A stretch of 64,000 nucleotides of DNA from Micromonospora phaseoli. Lineage in GTDB: Bacteria > Actinomycetota > Actinomycetes > Mycobacteriales > Micromonosporaceae. Of this stretch, positions 32,462-41,694 are shown one piece after another. The stretch covers positions 62,001-126,000 of the forward strand of contig NZ_FNYV01000002.1 of NCBI RefSeq assembly GCF_900109115.1, written 5' to 3'. Every line of letters begins with the position of its first letter. Within the stretch, counting starts at the first letter, position 1. Below the pieces are notes generated by a model. That model searched no databases. It saw only the letters and a list, made by a program, of their open reading frames with translations, and was not told where the DNA came from. A program made the position numbers and the translations under genes.

Positions 32462-34909
32462 ATGACCGACCGCACCACGCCCTCAGCCCGTGATCGGATC
32501 GACGACCTGCTGGCCCGGCTCACCCTGGCGGAGAAGATCGGCCTGCTGCACCAGTGGCAGGCGGCCGTGCCCCGGCTCGACCTGCCGGCCTTCCGGACCG
32601 GCACCGAGGCGCTGCACGGCGTCGCCTGGCTCGGCCCGGCCACCGTATTTCCCCAGGCCATCGGCCTGGCCAGCAGCTGGAACCCCGACCTGGTACGCGC
32701 CGTCGGCGTCGCCGTGGGCAGCGAGGTACGCGCCATGCACCACGCCGACCCCGGCCGGGTCGGCCTCAACGTGTGGGCGCCGGTGGTCAACCCGCTGCGC
32801 GACCCACGCTGGGGACGCAACGAGGAAGGCTGGTCCGAGGACCCGTGGCTGACCGGCCGGCTCGCCACCGCCTACGCCGAGGGCCTGCGCGGCGACCATC
32901 CCGAGCGGCTGCGTACCGCCCCCACCATCAAGCACTTCCTCGGCTACAACAACGAGACCGACCGGGCCACCACCTCCAGCGACCTGCCACCCCGGGTGCT
33001 GCACGAGTACGAGCTACCGGCGTTCCGCGCCCCCATCGCGGCCGGCGCGGCGGTCGCCGCGATGGCCTCCTACAACCTGGTCGACGGGGTGCCGGCCCAC
33101 CTGAGCCCGCTGATCAACGGCGAGCTGCGCCGCTGGGCGCCCGACGAGGTGATGGTCGTCGGCGACGCCGGCGCGGTGACCAACATCGCCGGGGTGCAGG
33201 GCCACCTGGCCGACCACGTCAGCGGGTACGCCGCCGCGCTGCGCGCCGGGATCGACAGCTTCACCGAGGACGACGCCGACAGCGCACCCACCCGCGAACG
33301 GCTGACCGAGGCGCTGCGGCGGGGCCTGCTCGCCCCCGCCGACGTGGATCGGGCGGTCCGCCGCATCCTCTCCGTGCGGCTGCGTCTGGGCGACCTCGAC
33401 CCGCCGCACACCGATCCGTACGCCGACACCGGCACCGAGGTCGTCGACTGCCCGGCCCACCGGGACCTCGCCCGGGAGGCCGCCCGCCAGTCGATCGTGT
33501 TGCTGCGCAACACCGGGCTGCTGCCGCTGGCCGCCGGGCTGCGGATCGCGGTGCTCGGCCCGCTGGCCGACGTCGTCCACGAGGACTGGTACAGCGGCAC
33601 CCTGCCGTACGCGGTGACCGCGTACCGAGGGCTGGCCGGGCGGCTGCCGGAGGTCACCACCCATCCGGGCACCGACCGCATCGCCCTGCGGGTCGGTGAC
33701 CGTTACGTGCGGTGCCCCGAGGGCACCGCAGGTGGCCCGCTGACCGTCGGCACCGACGCCACCTGGTTCGACGTGTTCGACTGGGGACGCGACACCGTGG
33801 CGCTGCGGGCCGTCGGCAACGGCCGACACGTCGGCGCCGACGACGAGGGCGCCCTCGTCAACGACCGTCCCGGGCCGGGTGGCTGGGTGGTCCGGGAGAC
33901 CTTCCAGTTCGACCCGCTGCCCGACGGCACGGTGCTGCTGCGTCATCTGGGCACCGACCGGTACGTCACCGTCGACGACGAGGGACGGCTACGGGTCGAC
34001 GGCGACGACACCTGCGCCGGTACCCCCTTCGGTATCGACCTGGTCGCCGACGGTGCGGCGGAGGCCGCCGCGCTGGCCGCCGACGCCGACGTGGCGGTGG
34101 TGACGGTCGGCAACCACCCGATGATCAACGGACGGGAGACCGAGGACCGCGTCGACCTGGCCCTGCCGGCCCGGCAGGAGGCGATGCTGCGGGCCGTGCA
34201 CGCCGCGAACCCGCGCACGGTGCTGGTGGTGACCAGCAGTTATCCGTACGCCCTCGGTTGGGCGCAGCAGCATCTGCCGGCGCTGCTCTGGTCCTCGCAC
34301 GGCGGGCAGGAGCACGGCACCGCGCTGGCCGACGTGCTGCTCGGCGACGCCGAGCCCGGCGGCCGGCTCACCCAGACCTGGTACGCCGACGTCGCCGACC
34401 TGCCGGACCTGCTCGACTACGACGTGATCGGCGCCGACTCCACCTACCTGTACTTCCGGGGTGAACCGCTGTACCCGTTCGGGCACGGGCACTCCTACAC
34501 CAGCTTCGACTACGGCGACCTGCGGCTGAGCGCGGCGACGGTGAGCGCCGGCGAGGAGGTCGAGGTCAGTGTGGAGGTCACCAACACCGGCGAGCGCGCC
34601 GGCGAGGAGGTGGTGCAGCTGTACACCCGGCAGCGGCGCTCCCGGGTCAAGCAGCCGCTGCGGCAGCTGCGGGACTTCGCCCGACTCGTCCTCGCTCCCG
34701 GCGAGCGGCGCACCGTCACCCTGCGGCTGCGCACCGGCGAGTTGGGGTGGTGGGACGCCGACCGGGACGCCCAGGTGGTGGAGGACGCCACCCACACCGT
34801 GCTGGTCGGGCGCTCCGCGACCGACGTGCGGCTGGTGGGCACCGTCGCGGTGCGCGGCGAGCCGGTCGGGCAGGCGCCCCGGCTGCCCAGCGCGAGCGGG
34901 GCCCGGTGA
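32462..34909 (+). CDS. Glycoside hydrolase family 3 with an inserted beta-trefoil (fascin-like) domain
   Basis: 815-residue cytosolic GH3 (beta-glucosidase/beta-xylosidase group). TIM-barrel part about 1-310 (NVWAPVVNPLRDPRWGRNEEGWSED split: VVNPLRDPRWGRNEEGW; TIKHFLGYN; nucleophile Asp in MVVGDAGAV, near residue 237), alpha/beta sandwich about 330-410 and 525-660 (SIVLLRNTGLLPL, SSHGGQEHGTALADVL), fibronectin-like domain about 690-800. Residues about 412-525, where many GH3s carry PA14, have instead repeats of the form VALRAVGNGRHVGADDEG and VLLRHLGTDRYVTVDDEG, the fascin/trefoil pattern. Likely cleaves the glucan backbone ends of debranched oligosaccharides. Preceded by twin LacI operators. 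Confidence 0.9.
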   Translation: MTDRTTPSARDRIDDLLARLTLAEKIGLLHQWQAAVPRLDLPAFRTGTEALHGVAWLGPATVFPQAIGLASSWNPDLVRAVGVAVGSEVRAMHHADPGRVGLNVWAPVVNPLRDPRWGRNEEGWSEDPWLTGRLATAYAEGLRGDHPERLRTAPTIKHFLGYNNETDRATTSSDLPPRVLHEYELPAFRAPIAAGAAVAAMASYNLVDGVPAHLSPLINGELRRWAPDEVMVVGDAGAVTNIAGVQGHLADHVSGYAAALRAGIDSFTEDDADSAPTRERLTEALRRGLLAPADVDRAVRRILSVRLRLGDLDPPHTDPYADTGTEVVDCPAHRDLAREAARQSIVLLRNTGLLPLAAGLRIAVLGPLADVVHEDWYSGTLPYAVTAYRGLAGRLPEVTTHPGTDRIALRVGDRYVRCPEGTAGGPLTVGTDATWFDVFDWGRDTVALRAVGNGRHVGADDEGALVNDRPGPGGWVVRETFQFDPLPDGTVLLRHLGTDRYVTVDDEGRLRVDGDDTCAGTPFGIDLVADGAAEAAALAADADVAVVTVGNHPMINGRETEDRVDLALPARQEAMLRAVHAANPRTVLVVTSSYPYALGWAQQHLPALLWSSHGGQEHGTALADVLLGDAEPGGRLTQTWYADVADLPDLLDYDVIGADSTYLYFRGEPLYPFGHGHSYTSFDYGDLRLSAATVSAGEEVEVSVEVTNTGERAGEEVVQLYTRQRRSRVKQPLRQLRDFARLVLAPGERRTVTLRLRTGELGWWDADRDAQVVEDATHTVLVGRSATDVRLVGTVAVRGEPVGQAPRLPSASGAR

Positions 34910-36009
34910 GCGGGCGCGGACGCGTGGCGTCCGGTCAGCCCACCATCGCCGATGTGGCCCGGCACGCCGGTGTCGCGGTGAGCACCGTGTCGTACGTGCT
35001 CAGCGGCAAGCGGGCCATCTCCGAACTCACCCGCAACCGGGTGCTGGCCAGCATCCGGCTGCTCGGCTACCACCCGAACGCCGGGGCGCGGGCGCTGGCC
35101 AGCCGACGCGCCAACGTGATCGCGTTGGTGCTGCCGCTGCGTTCGGGCATCCAGGTGCCGGTGGTGATGCAGTTCGCCACGGCCGTGGTGACCTCCGCCC
35201 GCCGCCACGACCACGACGTGCTGCTGCTCACCTCCGACGAGGGCCCGGAGGGGCTGCGCCGGATCGCCGCCGGCGCCCTCGTCGACGGGGTCCTGGTGAT
35301 GGACGTCGAACTGCACGACGCGCGGGTGCCGTTGCTGCGGGAGTTGGGCCGCCCCAGCGTGCTGATCGGTCTGCCCGCCGACACCGGCGGTCTGACCTGT
35401 GTGGATCTGGACTTCCACCGCGCCGGCCAGGTGTGCGTGGAGCACCTGGCCGGACTCGGGCACCGGCGGATCGCGCTGCTCGGCGCGCCGAGCGCCGTCT
35501 ACGACCGGGAGACCGGGTTCGCGCATCGGACCCGGGCCGGGGTGGTGGAGGCGGCGGACCGGCACGGCGTCGAGGCGGTCACCGAGCCCTGCGAGGAGAA
35601 CGCCGCCGACGTGCACGCTCGGGTGGTCGAGTTGTTCACCCGGCATCCCGAGCTGTCCGGGCTGGTGGTGCAGAACGAGGCGGCGGTCGGGCCGGTGCAG
35701 GCGGCGCTGGTCGGGCTGGGGCGACGGGTGCCGTACGACGTGTCGGTGGTCGCGGTCTGCCCGGACCAGTTCGCCGAACACGCGAGCCCGCGCCTGACCT
35801 CGGTGCCGGTGCCCGCCGAGGAGATCGGCCGGCAGGCCGTGTCGCTGCTGATGCGCAAACTGCACGAGGAGCCGGTGCCGGAGGTGACCCTGCTGGAACC
35901 CCGGTTGACCGTCCGGGACAGCACCGCCACGGCGACCGCCGAGCCGGTCCCGGCGGGCGACGGCACGGCGGCGGCCCGGTTCTGCGACGGCACGGCGGCG
36001 GCCCGGTGA
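34906..36009 (+). CDS. LacI-family transcriptional regulator
   Basis: 367-residue repressor: N-terminal HTH and hinge (PTIADVARHAGVAVSTVSYVLSGKRAIS, then LGYHPNAGARALASRRANVIALVLP) followed by a periplasmic-binding-like sensor (about 70-345) with typical strand-loop DGVLVMDVE and GHRRIALLG. The GTG start overlaps the GH3 stop (GTGA), so GH3, lacI and GH95 form one operon, autoregulated through the two CGAAGCGCTTCG sites. The last residues are a duplicated GDGTAAAR unit. The sensor ligand is presumably a sugar released by the locus. Confidence 0.93.
   Translation: MSGRGRVASGQPTIADVARHAGVAVSTVSYVLSGKRAISELTRNRVLASIRLLGYHPNAGARALASRRANVIALVLPLRSGIQVPVVMQFATAVVTSARRHDHDVLLLTSDEGPEGLRRIAAGALVDGVLVMDVELHDARVPLLRELGRPSVLIGLPADTGGLTCVDLDFHRAGQVCVEHLAGLGHRRIALLGAPSAVYDRETGFAHRTRAGVVEAADRHGVEAVTEPCEENAADVHARVVELFTRHPELSGLVVQNEAAVGPVQAALVGLGRRVPYDVSVVAVCPDQFAEHASPRLTSVPVPAEEIGRQAVSLLMRKLHEEPVPEVTLLEPRLTVRDSTATATAEPVPAGDGTAAARFCDGTAAAR
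35957..36007 (+). repeat. 27-bp tandem duplication across the lacI end
   Basis: Identical 24-bp units at 35957-35980 and 35984-36007 (27-bp period) encode the doubled GDGTAAAR / CDGTAAAR tail of LacI, and the second unit includes the overlap with the GH95 start. Looks like a recent slippage duplication that preserved both reading frames. Confidence 0.8.
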
Positions 36010-38261
36010 CCGGGCCGGTCCACCGGATCTGGGACACCGTGCCGGCGGACGGCTGGGAGGACGCGTTCCTCGCCGGCAACGGCGAGTACGGGATCATGGT
36101 GCACGGTCAGCCCCACTCGGAACGCATCGTGGTCAACCACCACCGGTTCGTGCTGCCCAACGGCACCCGGCACGCCCGCCCACCACGGCTGGCCGCCCTG
36201 CTGCCCCGGATCCGGGAGTTGATCCTCGCCGGTCGACGGGCCGAGGCCAGCCGGCTGTTGGCCGGCGACGGGGTGCTGCGCTGGACGCAGTCGTTCCATC
36301 CGGGTTTCGCCCTCACCATCGACGCGGCCGGCGAACCGATCGGCGGGCCCGGCGGGTCGGTCGACGCGGCCGGTGTGCCGGCGGCACCCGACTACCGCCG
36401 GCACACCGACTTCGACACCGGCGAGGTGGTGGTGCAGTGGGCCGGTGGGCAGCGGCGCTCGTTCGTCTCCCGGGCCGATCGGCTGATCGTCACGCACCTG
36501 GACATGGCTGACTGCCGGGTCGGCGCCACCGGCGAGCTGCCCGGACGGCCCGCCGGGGTGCGGTACGCGGTGTCGGCGTACCGGCGTGACGGGCTGGTCT
36601 TCCTGCGGGTACGGGGCCGCTACCCGCGTGCCGGCGGTGCGTACGGCTTCGAGGGGTTGACGCTGCTGCGCGGCGAGGTGACCGTCGACGCCGACGGTGT
36701 GCTGGTGCACGGACCGGCCCTGCTGCTGACGGTGCTCGACCGTCCGGAGCACCGGTGGCACAGCGCAGCGCTGGCGCGTCGGCTGGCCGGCCACCGCGAC
36801 GCCCGCTACGGCGCCCTGCTGGCCCGGCACACGGCGCGGCACGCACCGGCGTACCGGCGGGTGAGCCTGGATCTGGACGTGCCGGCGGCGCAGCGCGCGT
36901 TGCCGGTGGGTGAACTGCTGGCCCGGCAGGCCGCTGACCCGCACACCCCGGATACGGCCCTGCTGGAGCGGCTGTTCCACGCCGGACGGTACCTGCTGCT
37001 GAGCGCCAGCGGTGTGCTGCCGCCCCGGCTGACCGGCCTGTGGCTCGGCTCGTGGGACGCCGCCTGGGCGGGTGACTTCACCACCGACGCCAACCTGAAC
37101 CTGCAGTTGGCCACGGCGACCGTCGGCGCCCTGCCGGAGGTCACCGCCGCCCACGCCCGGCTGGTCGGCGACCAGGTCGACGACTGGCGGCGCAACGCCC
37201 GCGCCGTGTACGGCGCCCGTGGTCTGCTGGCTCCCAGCCGCACCGACGGCGAGCACGGCCACCTGTTCCACCTGCACCCGGACTGGCCGTTCGCGGCGTG
37301 GCTGCCGGGCGCACACTGGCTGCTGCTGCCGCTGTACGAGCAGCATCTGGTGACCGGGGAGCCGCTGGGCGAGGTGGCCGGCTGGCTGGTGGAGGTGGCC
37401 GAACTCCTCGCCGACGTGCTGACCGCCACCGACAGCGACGGGACGCTGGGGTTCGTGCCGTCGTACTCGGCGGAGACCGGGCCGCTGGACGCGACGGGTG
37501 TCCCGGTGCACGTGGCGGTGAACGCGACGATGGACATCGCCGCGGCGCGGCACGCGTTCACCGTGGCCGCCACGCTGACCGGCGACGACCGGTGGGTACG
37601 CCTGGCGGCGCGGCTGCCCGCGTACCGGGTCGAGCAGGACGGGGCGCTGGCGGAGTGGGCCTGGCCCGGCTACCGCGCCGACGAGAACCACCGGCACGTC
37701 AGCCACCTGTATCCGGTGTGGCCGCTGGGTGAGATCACCCCCGAGGACACCCCGGAGCTGGCGGCGGCGGCGCATCGGGCGTTGCGGCGGCGCGGTGACG
37801 AGAACCTGTCCGCCCACGGCAGCCTGCACCGGGCACTGGCCGCCGCCCGGCTGCACGACGGGCCGCTGGTCCAGGCGAACCTCCTGAAGATCATCGGCCG
37901 GGACATGTTCTTCCGGTCGCTGATGAGCGCACACAACCCCGGGCGGGTCACCTACAACGCCGACGCCGCCCACACCCTGCCGGCCGTGCTGATCGAGTCG
38001 CTGGTGCAGGGCCGGCCCGGCCGGCTGCGGCTCCTACCGGCCCCACTGCCCGGACTGACCGGGGGCACCCTGCGTGGGGTCACCTGCCCGGGGCGGATCA
38101 CGGTGGCGGAGCTGGCCTGGCAACCCGGCACCGTACGCGCCCGACTGGTCTCCAAGGCGACGCAGCGGCTACGGGTGCGCAGCCCGTACGGCGAGACGGT
38201 GGTGCGGCTGGCCGCCGACGAGGCGACCGAGGTGGCGTTCACCGCGCAGGCCGCCCACTAG
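36006..38261 (+). CDS. Glycoside hydrolase family 95 (alpha-L-fucosidase/galactosidase type)
   Basis: 751-residue enzyme: N-terminal beta domain (about 1-235, WEDAFLAGNGEYGIMVHGQ, the family opening), helical linker, (alpha/alpha)6 barrel (about 290-640) with LPPRLTGLWLGSW, FTTDANLNLQLATAT and the GH95 hallmark ENHRHVSHLYPVWP, and a C-terminal beta domain. It is inverting in known members. No signal peptide. In this context it would remove terminal alpha-1,2-fucose (or L-galactose) from xyloglucan side chains. GTG 36006 overlaps the lacI stop. It is close to the usual length of the family. Confidence 0.9.
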   Translation: MTGPVHRIWDTVPADGWEDAFLAGNGEYGIMVHGQPHSERIVVNHHRFVLPNGTRHARPPRLAALLPRIRELILAGRRAEASRLLAGDGVLRWTQSFHPGFALTIDAAGEPIGGPGGSVDAAGVPAAPDYRRHTDFDTGEVVVQWAGGQRRSFVSRADRLIVTHLDMADCRVGATGELPGRPAGVRYAVSAYRRDGLVFLRVRGRYPRAGGAYGFEGLTLLRGEVTVDADGVLVHGPALLLTVLDRPEHRWHSAALARRLAGHRDARYGALLARHTARHAPAYRRVSLDLDVPAAQRALPVGELLARQAADPHTPDTALLERLFHAGRYLLLSASGVLPPRLTGLWLGSWDAAWAGDFTTDANLNLQLATATVGALPEVTAAHARLVGDQVDDWRRNARAVYGARGLLAPSRTDGEHGHLFHLHPDWPFAAWLPGAHWLLLPLYEQHLVTGEPLGEVAGWLVEVAELLADVLTATDSDGTLGFVPSYSAETGPLDATGVPVHVAVNATMDIAAARHAFTVAATLTGDDRWVRLAARLPAYRVEQDGALAEWAWPGYRADENHRHVSHLYPVWPLGEITPEDTPELAAAAHRALRRRGDENLSAHGSLHRALAAARLHDGPLVQANLLKIIGRDMFFRSLMSAHNPGRVTYNADAAHTLPAVLIESLVQGRPGRLRLLPAPLPGLTGGTLRGVTCPGRITVAELAWQPGTVRARLVSKATQRLRVRSPYGETVVRLAADEATEVAFTAQAAH

Positions 38262-38273
38262 ACTGCCCGTTCG

Positions 38274-39431
38274 ATGGACGCCCAGCCCACCCCCGAGTAC
38301 CGCCCCTGCGCCCACTGCGGACGCGACGTGCCGCAGCGCGCCGGCGCGGGCCGCCCGTTCCGGTACTGCCGGGACAACGACGGCGCCTGCCAGCGTGCCT
38401 CCCGCAACAGCCGGATGCGGCACCGCAACGCCCCCGGCCTGCCCGGTCAGGTGGCCCGCACCTGGGAGGCCGTGGATCGGCTCGACCAGATCGTGGAGAC
38501 CCTCACCGAGGCGCTGCACGCCGAGCTGTCCCCGGCCGGGGTGCAGCGGCAGGTGGCGCAGGTCCGCGCGGAGACGGCCGGTGAGGTCGCGGCGGCGCAG
38601 ACCGAACGCGACGAGGCGCTGCGGGCGGCCGAGGACGCTGCCGCCCGCGCCGAACTGGACCGCCGGCAGGCGCGGGCCGCGACGGCACAACGCGACGCCG
38701 CCCAGGCCGACGCCGCCCAGGCCGGCGAGTTGGCGGCGGCGGCCGTCGACCGGGCCGAGCGGGCCGAGGCGGCCCGCGACGAGGCCGGCCGGGCGTCGGC
38801 GGCCGCGCAGGCGTTACGGGCGCAGGCCGAGTCCGACCGGGACAGCGTCCGCGCCCAACTGGCATCGCTGCTCGCCGACCTGGAGGCGCAGCGGCGCCGG
38901 TCGGCCGAGCTGACCGCCGAACGGGACGCCGGTCGCGCCGACGCCGAGCGCGCCGGCCGGGCCGCCGCCGAGGCGATCGCGCAGGCCGAGCTGCTGCGGG
39001 CCGACGTCGCGGAGCTGCGGATCGAGGCCGACCGCGCCCGCGCCGACACAGAGCTGGCCCGGGCGGCTGCCGCGCAGGCCCGCACCGCTGCCGAATCGGC
39101 GTCCGCGCAGGCCGCCGAGGCCTGCGCCGATGCCGAACGGGCGCAGGCGGCCCGCGCGCAGGCCGACGCCGACCGCGACCGGGCGCAGCAGGCGGCCCGG
39201 CAGTCCGGCGAGGAACTGGCCGCCGCCACCGCCCGGATCGGCACGCTGAGCGCCGAGCTGGGGACCGTCCGGACGGCCGTCAGCACCGCCGAGGCCCAGG
39301 TGGCCGAGCTGACGGTACGCCTACGCGAGACCGAGGCCGACCGCGACGAGGCCCGGCAGCGGATGGCTCAGCTCGCCGGCCAGGTCGGTGACCTCGCCGC
39401 CGCCCTGGCCCGCCTTACCCCGACCCGCTGA
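38274..39431 (+). CDS. Ala-rich coiled-coil protein with N-terminal CxxC zinc-like motif
   Basis: 385 residues. Residues 12-40 hold four cysteines (CAHCGRD, YCRDNDGAC) like a small zinc site. From about 55 to the end the sequence is one long heptad-repeat coil, extremely rich in Ala, Glu, Arg and Gln (for example QARAATAQRDAAQADAAQAG), ending in LAGQVGDLAAALARLTPTR. No catalytic motif. It starts 12 bp after GH95, but is followed by a terminator. KfrA-like or SMC-like structural roles are possible by shape only; I do not recognise a named family. Confidence 0.75.
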   Translation: MDAQPTPEYRPCAHCGRDVPQRAGAGRPFRYCRDNDGACQRASRNSRMRHRNAPGLPGQVARTWEAVDRLDQIVETLTEALHAELSPAGVQRQVAQVRAETAGEVAAAQTERDEALRAAEDAAARAELDRRQARAATAQRDAAQADAAQAGELAAAAVDRAERAEAARDEAGRASAAAQALRAQAESDRDSVRAQLASLLADLEAQRRRSAELTAERDAGRADAERAGRAAAEAIAQAELLRADVAELRIEADRARADTELARAAAAQARTAAESASAQAAEACADAERAQAARAQADADRDRAQQAARQSGEELAAATARIGTLSAELGTVRTAVSTAEAQVAELTVRLRETEADRDEARQRMAQLAGQVGDLAAALARLTPTR

Positions 39432-39478
39432 CCCCCACCCGCCCGCGCCCCCGCCGCCCCGGTCGGCGCGGGTGGGGG
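39432..39478. terminator. Hairpin terminator
   Basis: 11-bp inverted repeat (39432-39442 with 39468-39478, arm CCCCCACCCGC) directly after the coiled-coil gene stop; a long GC-rich loop. Confidence 0.55.
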
Positions 39479-39559
39479 CAGGATTTTGGTCGACTGGTTG
39501 GGGGCGAACTGGTCGATGGATAGCGGTAGCCGATGCCGGGCGTTGCCTAGGCTCGTCAG

Positions 39560-40834
39560 ATGAGCGAACGCAGTCCGGCAGCGCCCCGGTCGGGCACCAG
39601 GGCGCCGCGCTGGTTGCTGCCGGCGGAGTTGGCCGAATCAGATCCGACCCGACCGCGACCGCGCCGAACGCTGCGCGACTGGGCGGTGGACCTCCTGCTG
39701 TTCACCGGCGCCGTGCTGGTCGGCCTGGACGAGTGGGCACGACAGCCGGCCTACTACGCGCAGGCGGTACCGCAGTGGATGCTCACGGTCGATCCGTGGG
39801 TGGGTGCCGTGGCCTGTCTGGCCCTGTGGTGGCGGCGGCGGTTTCCGCTGGCGCTGGCGATCGCTCTGGTCCCGGCGCTGCTGGTGGCCGGGACGGCGAC
39901 CGGTGCGTCGATGGTGGCGGTGTTCACCGCCGCGATCCGCCGCGACTGGCTGCCGGCGTCGCTGGTAACGCTGGCGTACCTGGTGCCGACGCTGCACTTC
40001 GCGGCGCAGTATCCGCCGCCGGGTATGAGCACGTCGGGGGCGCTGACGGTGGTCGCCATGATGTTCCTCGCGCCGCTGGGCTGGGGGATGGCCACCCGGG
40101 CCCGCCGGCAGCTCATCCTCGGGCTGCGTCGTGATGCGCAACGGCAGCGGCAGGAGCACCGGCGGCGGCTGGCCGACACCCGCCGCGCCGAGCGGGAACG
40201 CATCGCCCGGGAGATGCACGACGTGCTCGCCCACCGGATATCCCTGCTGTCCGTGCACGCCGGTGGGCTGGCGTACCGCACGGCGCAGGCGCAGGCCGGC
40301 ACCGGGCAGCCCCTGACGCCCGACGAACTGCGGGCGGCGACGGAGGTGATCCGCGACACCGCCGCGCAGGCGTTGGACGAGTTGGGCGAGGTCCTCGCCG
40401 TGCTGCGCGCCGCAGGCCCGCAGGACGTCGCGGCGGCGCCACAGCCACGGCTGTCCGACATCGGTCGGTTGGTCGCCGAGGCGCGGGCCGCCGACCAGCG
40501 GGTGAACCTTGAGATGGTCTGTGCCCCGGGCACCGCCGAGGCGCTGCGTCCGGCCACCCAACGCACCGTCTACCGCACCGTCCAGGAGGGATTGACCAAT
40601 GCCCGTAAGCATGCGCCGGGCACACCCGTCGCGGTACGTGTCGAGGCGGCCCCCGGGCCGGGGGTGGCGGTGACGGTCAGCAACCCGATGCCGCCCGGCG
40701 CCGGTGGCGGACCGGGGGCCGGCACCGGACTGATCGGCCTGGCCGAGCGGGTGGCCCTCGACGGCGGAACCCTGGAGCACGCGGTCGCCGACGAATCGTT
40801 CCGGCTGACCGTGCGGCTGTCGTGGCCGGCGTGA
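39560..40834 (+). CDS. Two-component sensor histidine kinase (NarL/DesK type)
   Basis: 424 residues: four or five membrane segments between about 40 and 180 with very short loops (so it senses within or near the membrane), a HisKA_3 dimerisation domain with phospho-accepting His220 in ERIAREMHDVLAHRISLLSVH, and a HATPase_c domain (YRTVQEGLTNARKHAPG as N-box, VSNPMPPGAGG, GTGLIGLAERVALDGG as G-box). It is followed, with a GTGA overlap, by its response regulator. The signal is unknown. A TAGGCT -10-like word lies 13 bp upstream of the ATG. Confidence 0.93.
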   Translation: MSERSPAAPRSGTRAPRWLLPAELAESDPTRPRPRRTLRDWAVDLLLFTGAVLVGLDEWARQPAYYAQAVPQWMLTVDPWVGAVACLALWWRRRFPLALAIALVPALLVAGTATGASMVAVFTAAIRRDWLPASLVTLAYLVPTLHFAAQYPPPGMSTSGALTVVAMMFLAPLGWGMATRARRQLILGLRRDAQRQRQEHRRRLADTRRAERERIAREMHDVLAHRISLLSVHAGGLAYRTAQAQAGTGQPLTPDELRAATEVIRDTAAQALDELGEVLAVLRAAGPQDVAAAPQPRLSDIGRLVAEARAADQRVNLEMVCAPGTAEALRPATQRTVYRTVQEGLTNARKHAPGTPVAVRVEAAPGPGVAVTVSNPMPPGAGGGPGAGTGLIGLAERVALDGGTLEHAVADESFRLTVRLSWPA

Positions 40835-41502
40835 CGGCGGGCGGACGGATCCGGGTGCTGCTCGTCGACGACGACGCGCTGGTGCGTACCGGGCTGCGGC
40901 TGATGCTCGGTGGCGCGCCGGACCTGGAGGTCGTCGGCGACACCGCCGACGGGGTGGACGTCGCCGACGCGGTCACCCGGTTGCGTCCCGACGTCGTGCT
41001 GATGGATGTGCGGATGCCGCTGTTGGACGGCATCGCGGCGACCCGGGGCATCCGCAGCCGGGCCGGGCACCGGCCGGTGGTGATCGTGTTGACCACCTTC
41101 GACGCCGACGCCACGGTGGTCGAGGCGTTGCGGGCGGGTGCGGCCGGCTTCCTGCTCAAACACACCCCACCGGAACGGATCGTCGACGCGGTCCGGCGGG
41201 CCGCCGCCGGGGAGCCGGTGCTCTCCCCCAGCGTCGCCCGGACCCTCATCGAGCGGGTCGCCGGCGGTGGCGGGCCGACCGAGGACCGCCGCCAGCAGGC
41301 CCGAAAACGGTTCGCGCTGCTCACCGAGCGGGAGCGGGAGGTCGCCCGGGCGGTCGCCGCCGGGCTGTCCAACGCCGACATCGCCGCCCGGCTGTACCTG
41401 TCCGTGGGCACGGTGAAGGCGTACGTGTCCAGCGCGCTGGCCCGGCTGGAGCTGACCAACCGCATCCAGTTGGCCCTGCTCACCCACGACGCCGAGGACT
41501 GA
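40831..41502 (+). CDS. Response regulator, NarL/LuxR type
   Basis: 223 residues: receiver domain with acidic pocket LVDDD (about 11-15), phospho-acceptor Asp59 in VLMDVRMP, Thr in VLTTFDAD and Lys in AGFLLKHTPP; LuxR-type HTH at about 155-215 (LTEREREVARAVAAGLSNADIAARLYLSVGTVKAYVSSALARL, read in parts). GTG 40831 overlaps the kinase stop; GTG 40822 would add three residues. Targets cannot be told from the window. Confidence 0.93.
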   Translation: MTAGGRIRVLLVDDDALVRTGLRLMLGGAPDLEVVGDTADGVDVADAVTRLRPDVVLMDVRMPLLDGIAATRGIRSRAGHRPVVIVLTTFDADATVVEALRAGAAGFLLKHTPPERIVDAVRRAAAGEPVLSPSVARTLIERVAGGGGPTEDRRQQARKRFALLTEREREVARAVAAGLSNADIAARLYLSVGTVKAYVSSALARLELTNRIQLALLTHDAED

Positions 41503-41694
41503 ACGCAGCGGGCGACGTCCGGCGCGCCACCGGCGCTGACGCCACGCCGGCTGCCCGGGCCGGTTACCATTCCCGCTGGCGGCGCGGTCCGCCGAGACGA
41601 CCCGGCCGGGGACGACCCCGTCGGGCGTACGTCATGGCCGGTTACCCTTGACTCCGCACCCTCGTCGGGTGCGGGCCGTCGGGGCGTGGCCGTG

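Noticed and set aside
35499..37973. 824-codon minus-strand frame opposite lacI and GH95
   Set aside because: Same reason: shadow composition and a clear GH95 on the other strand.
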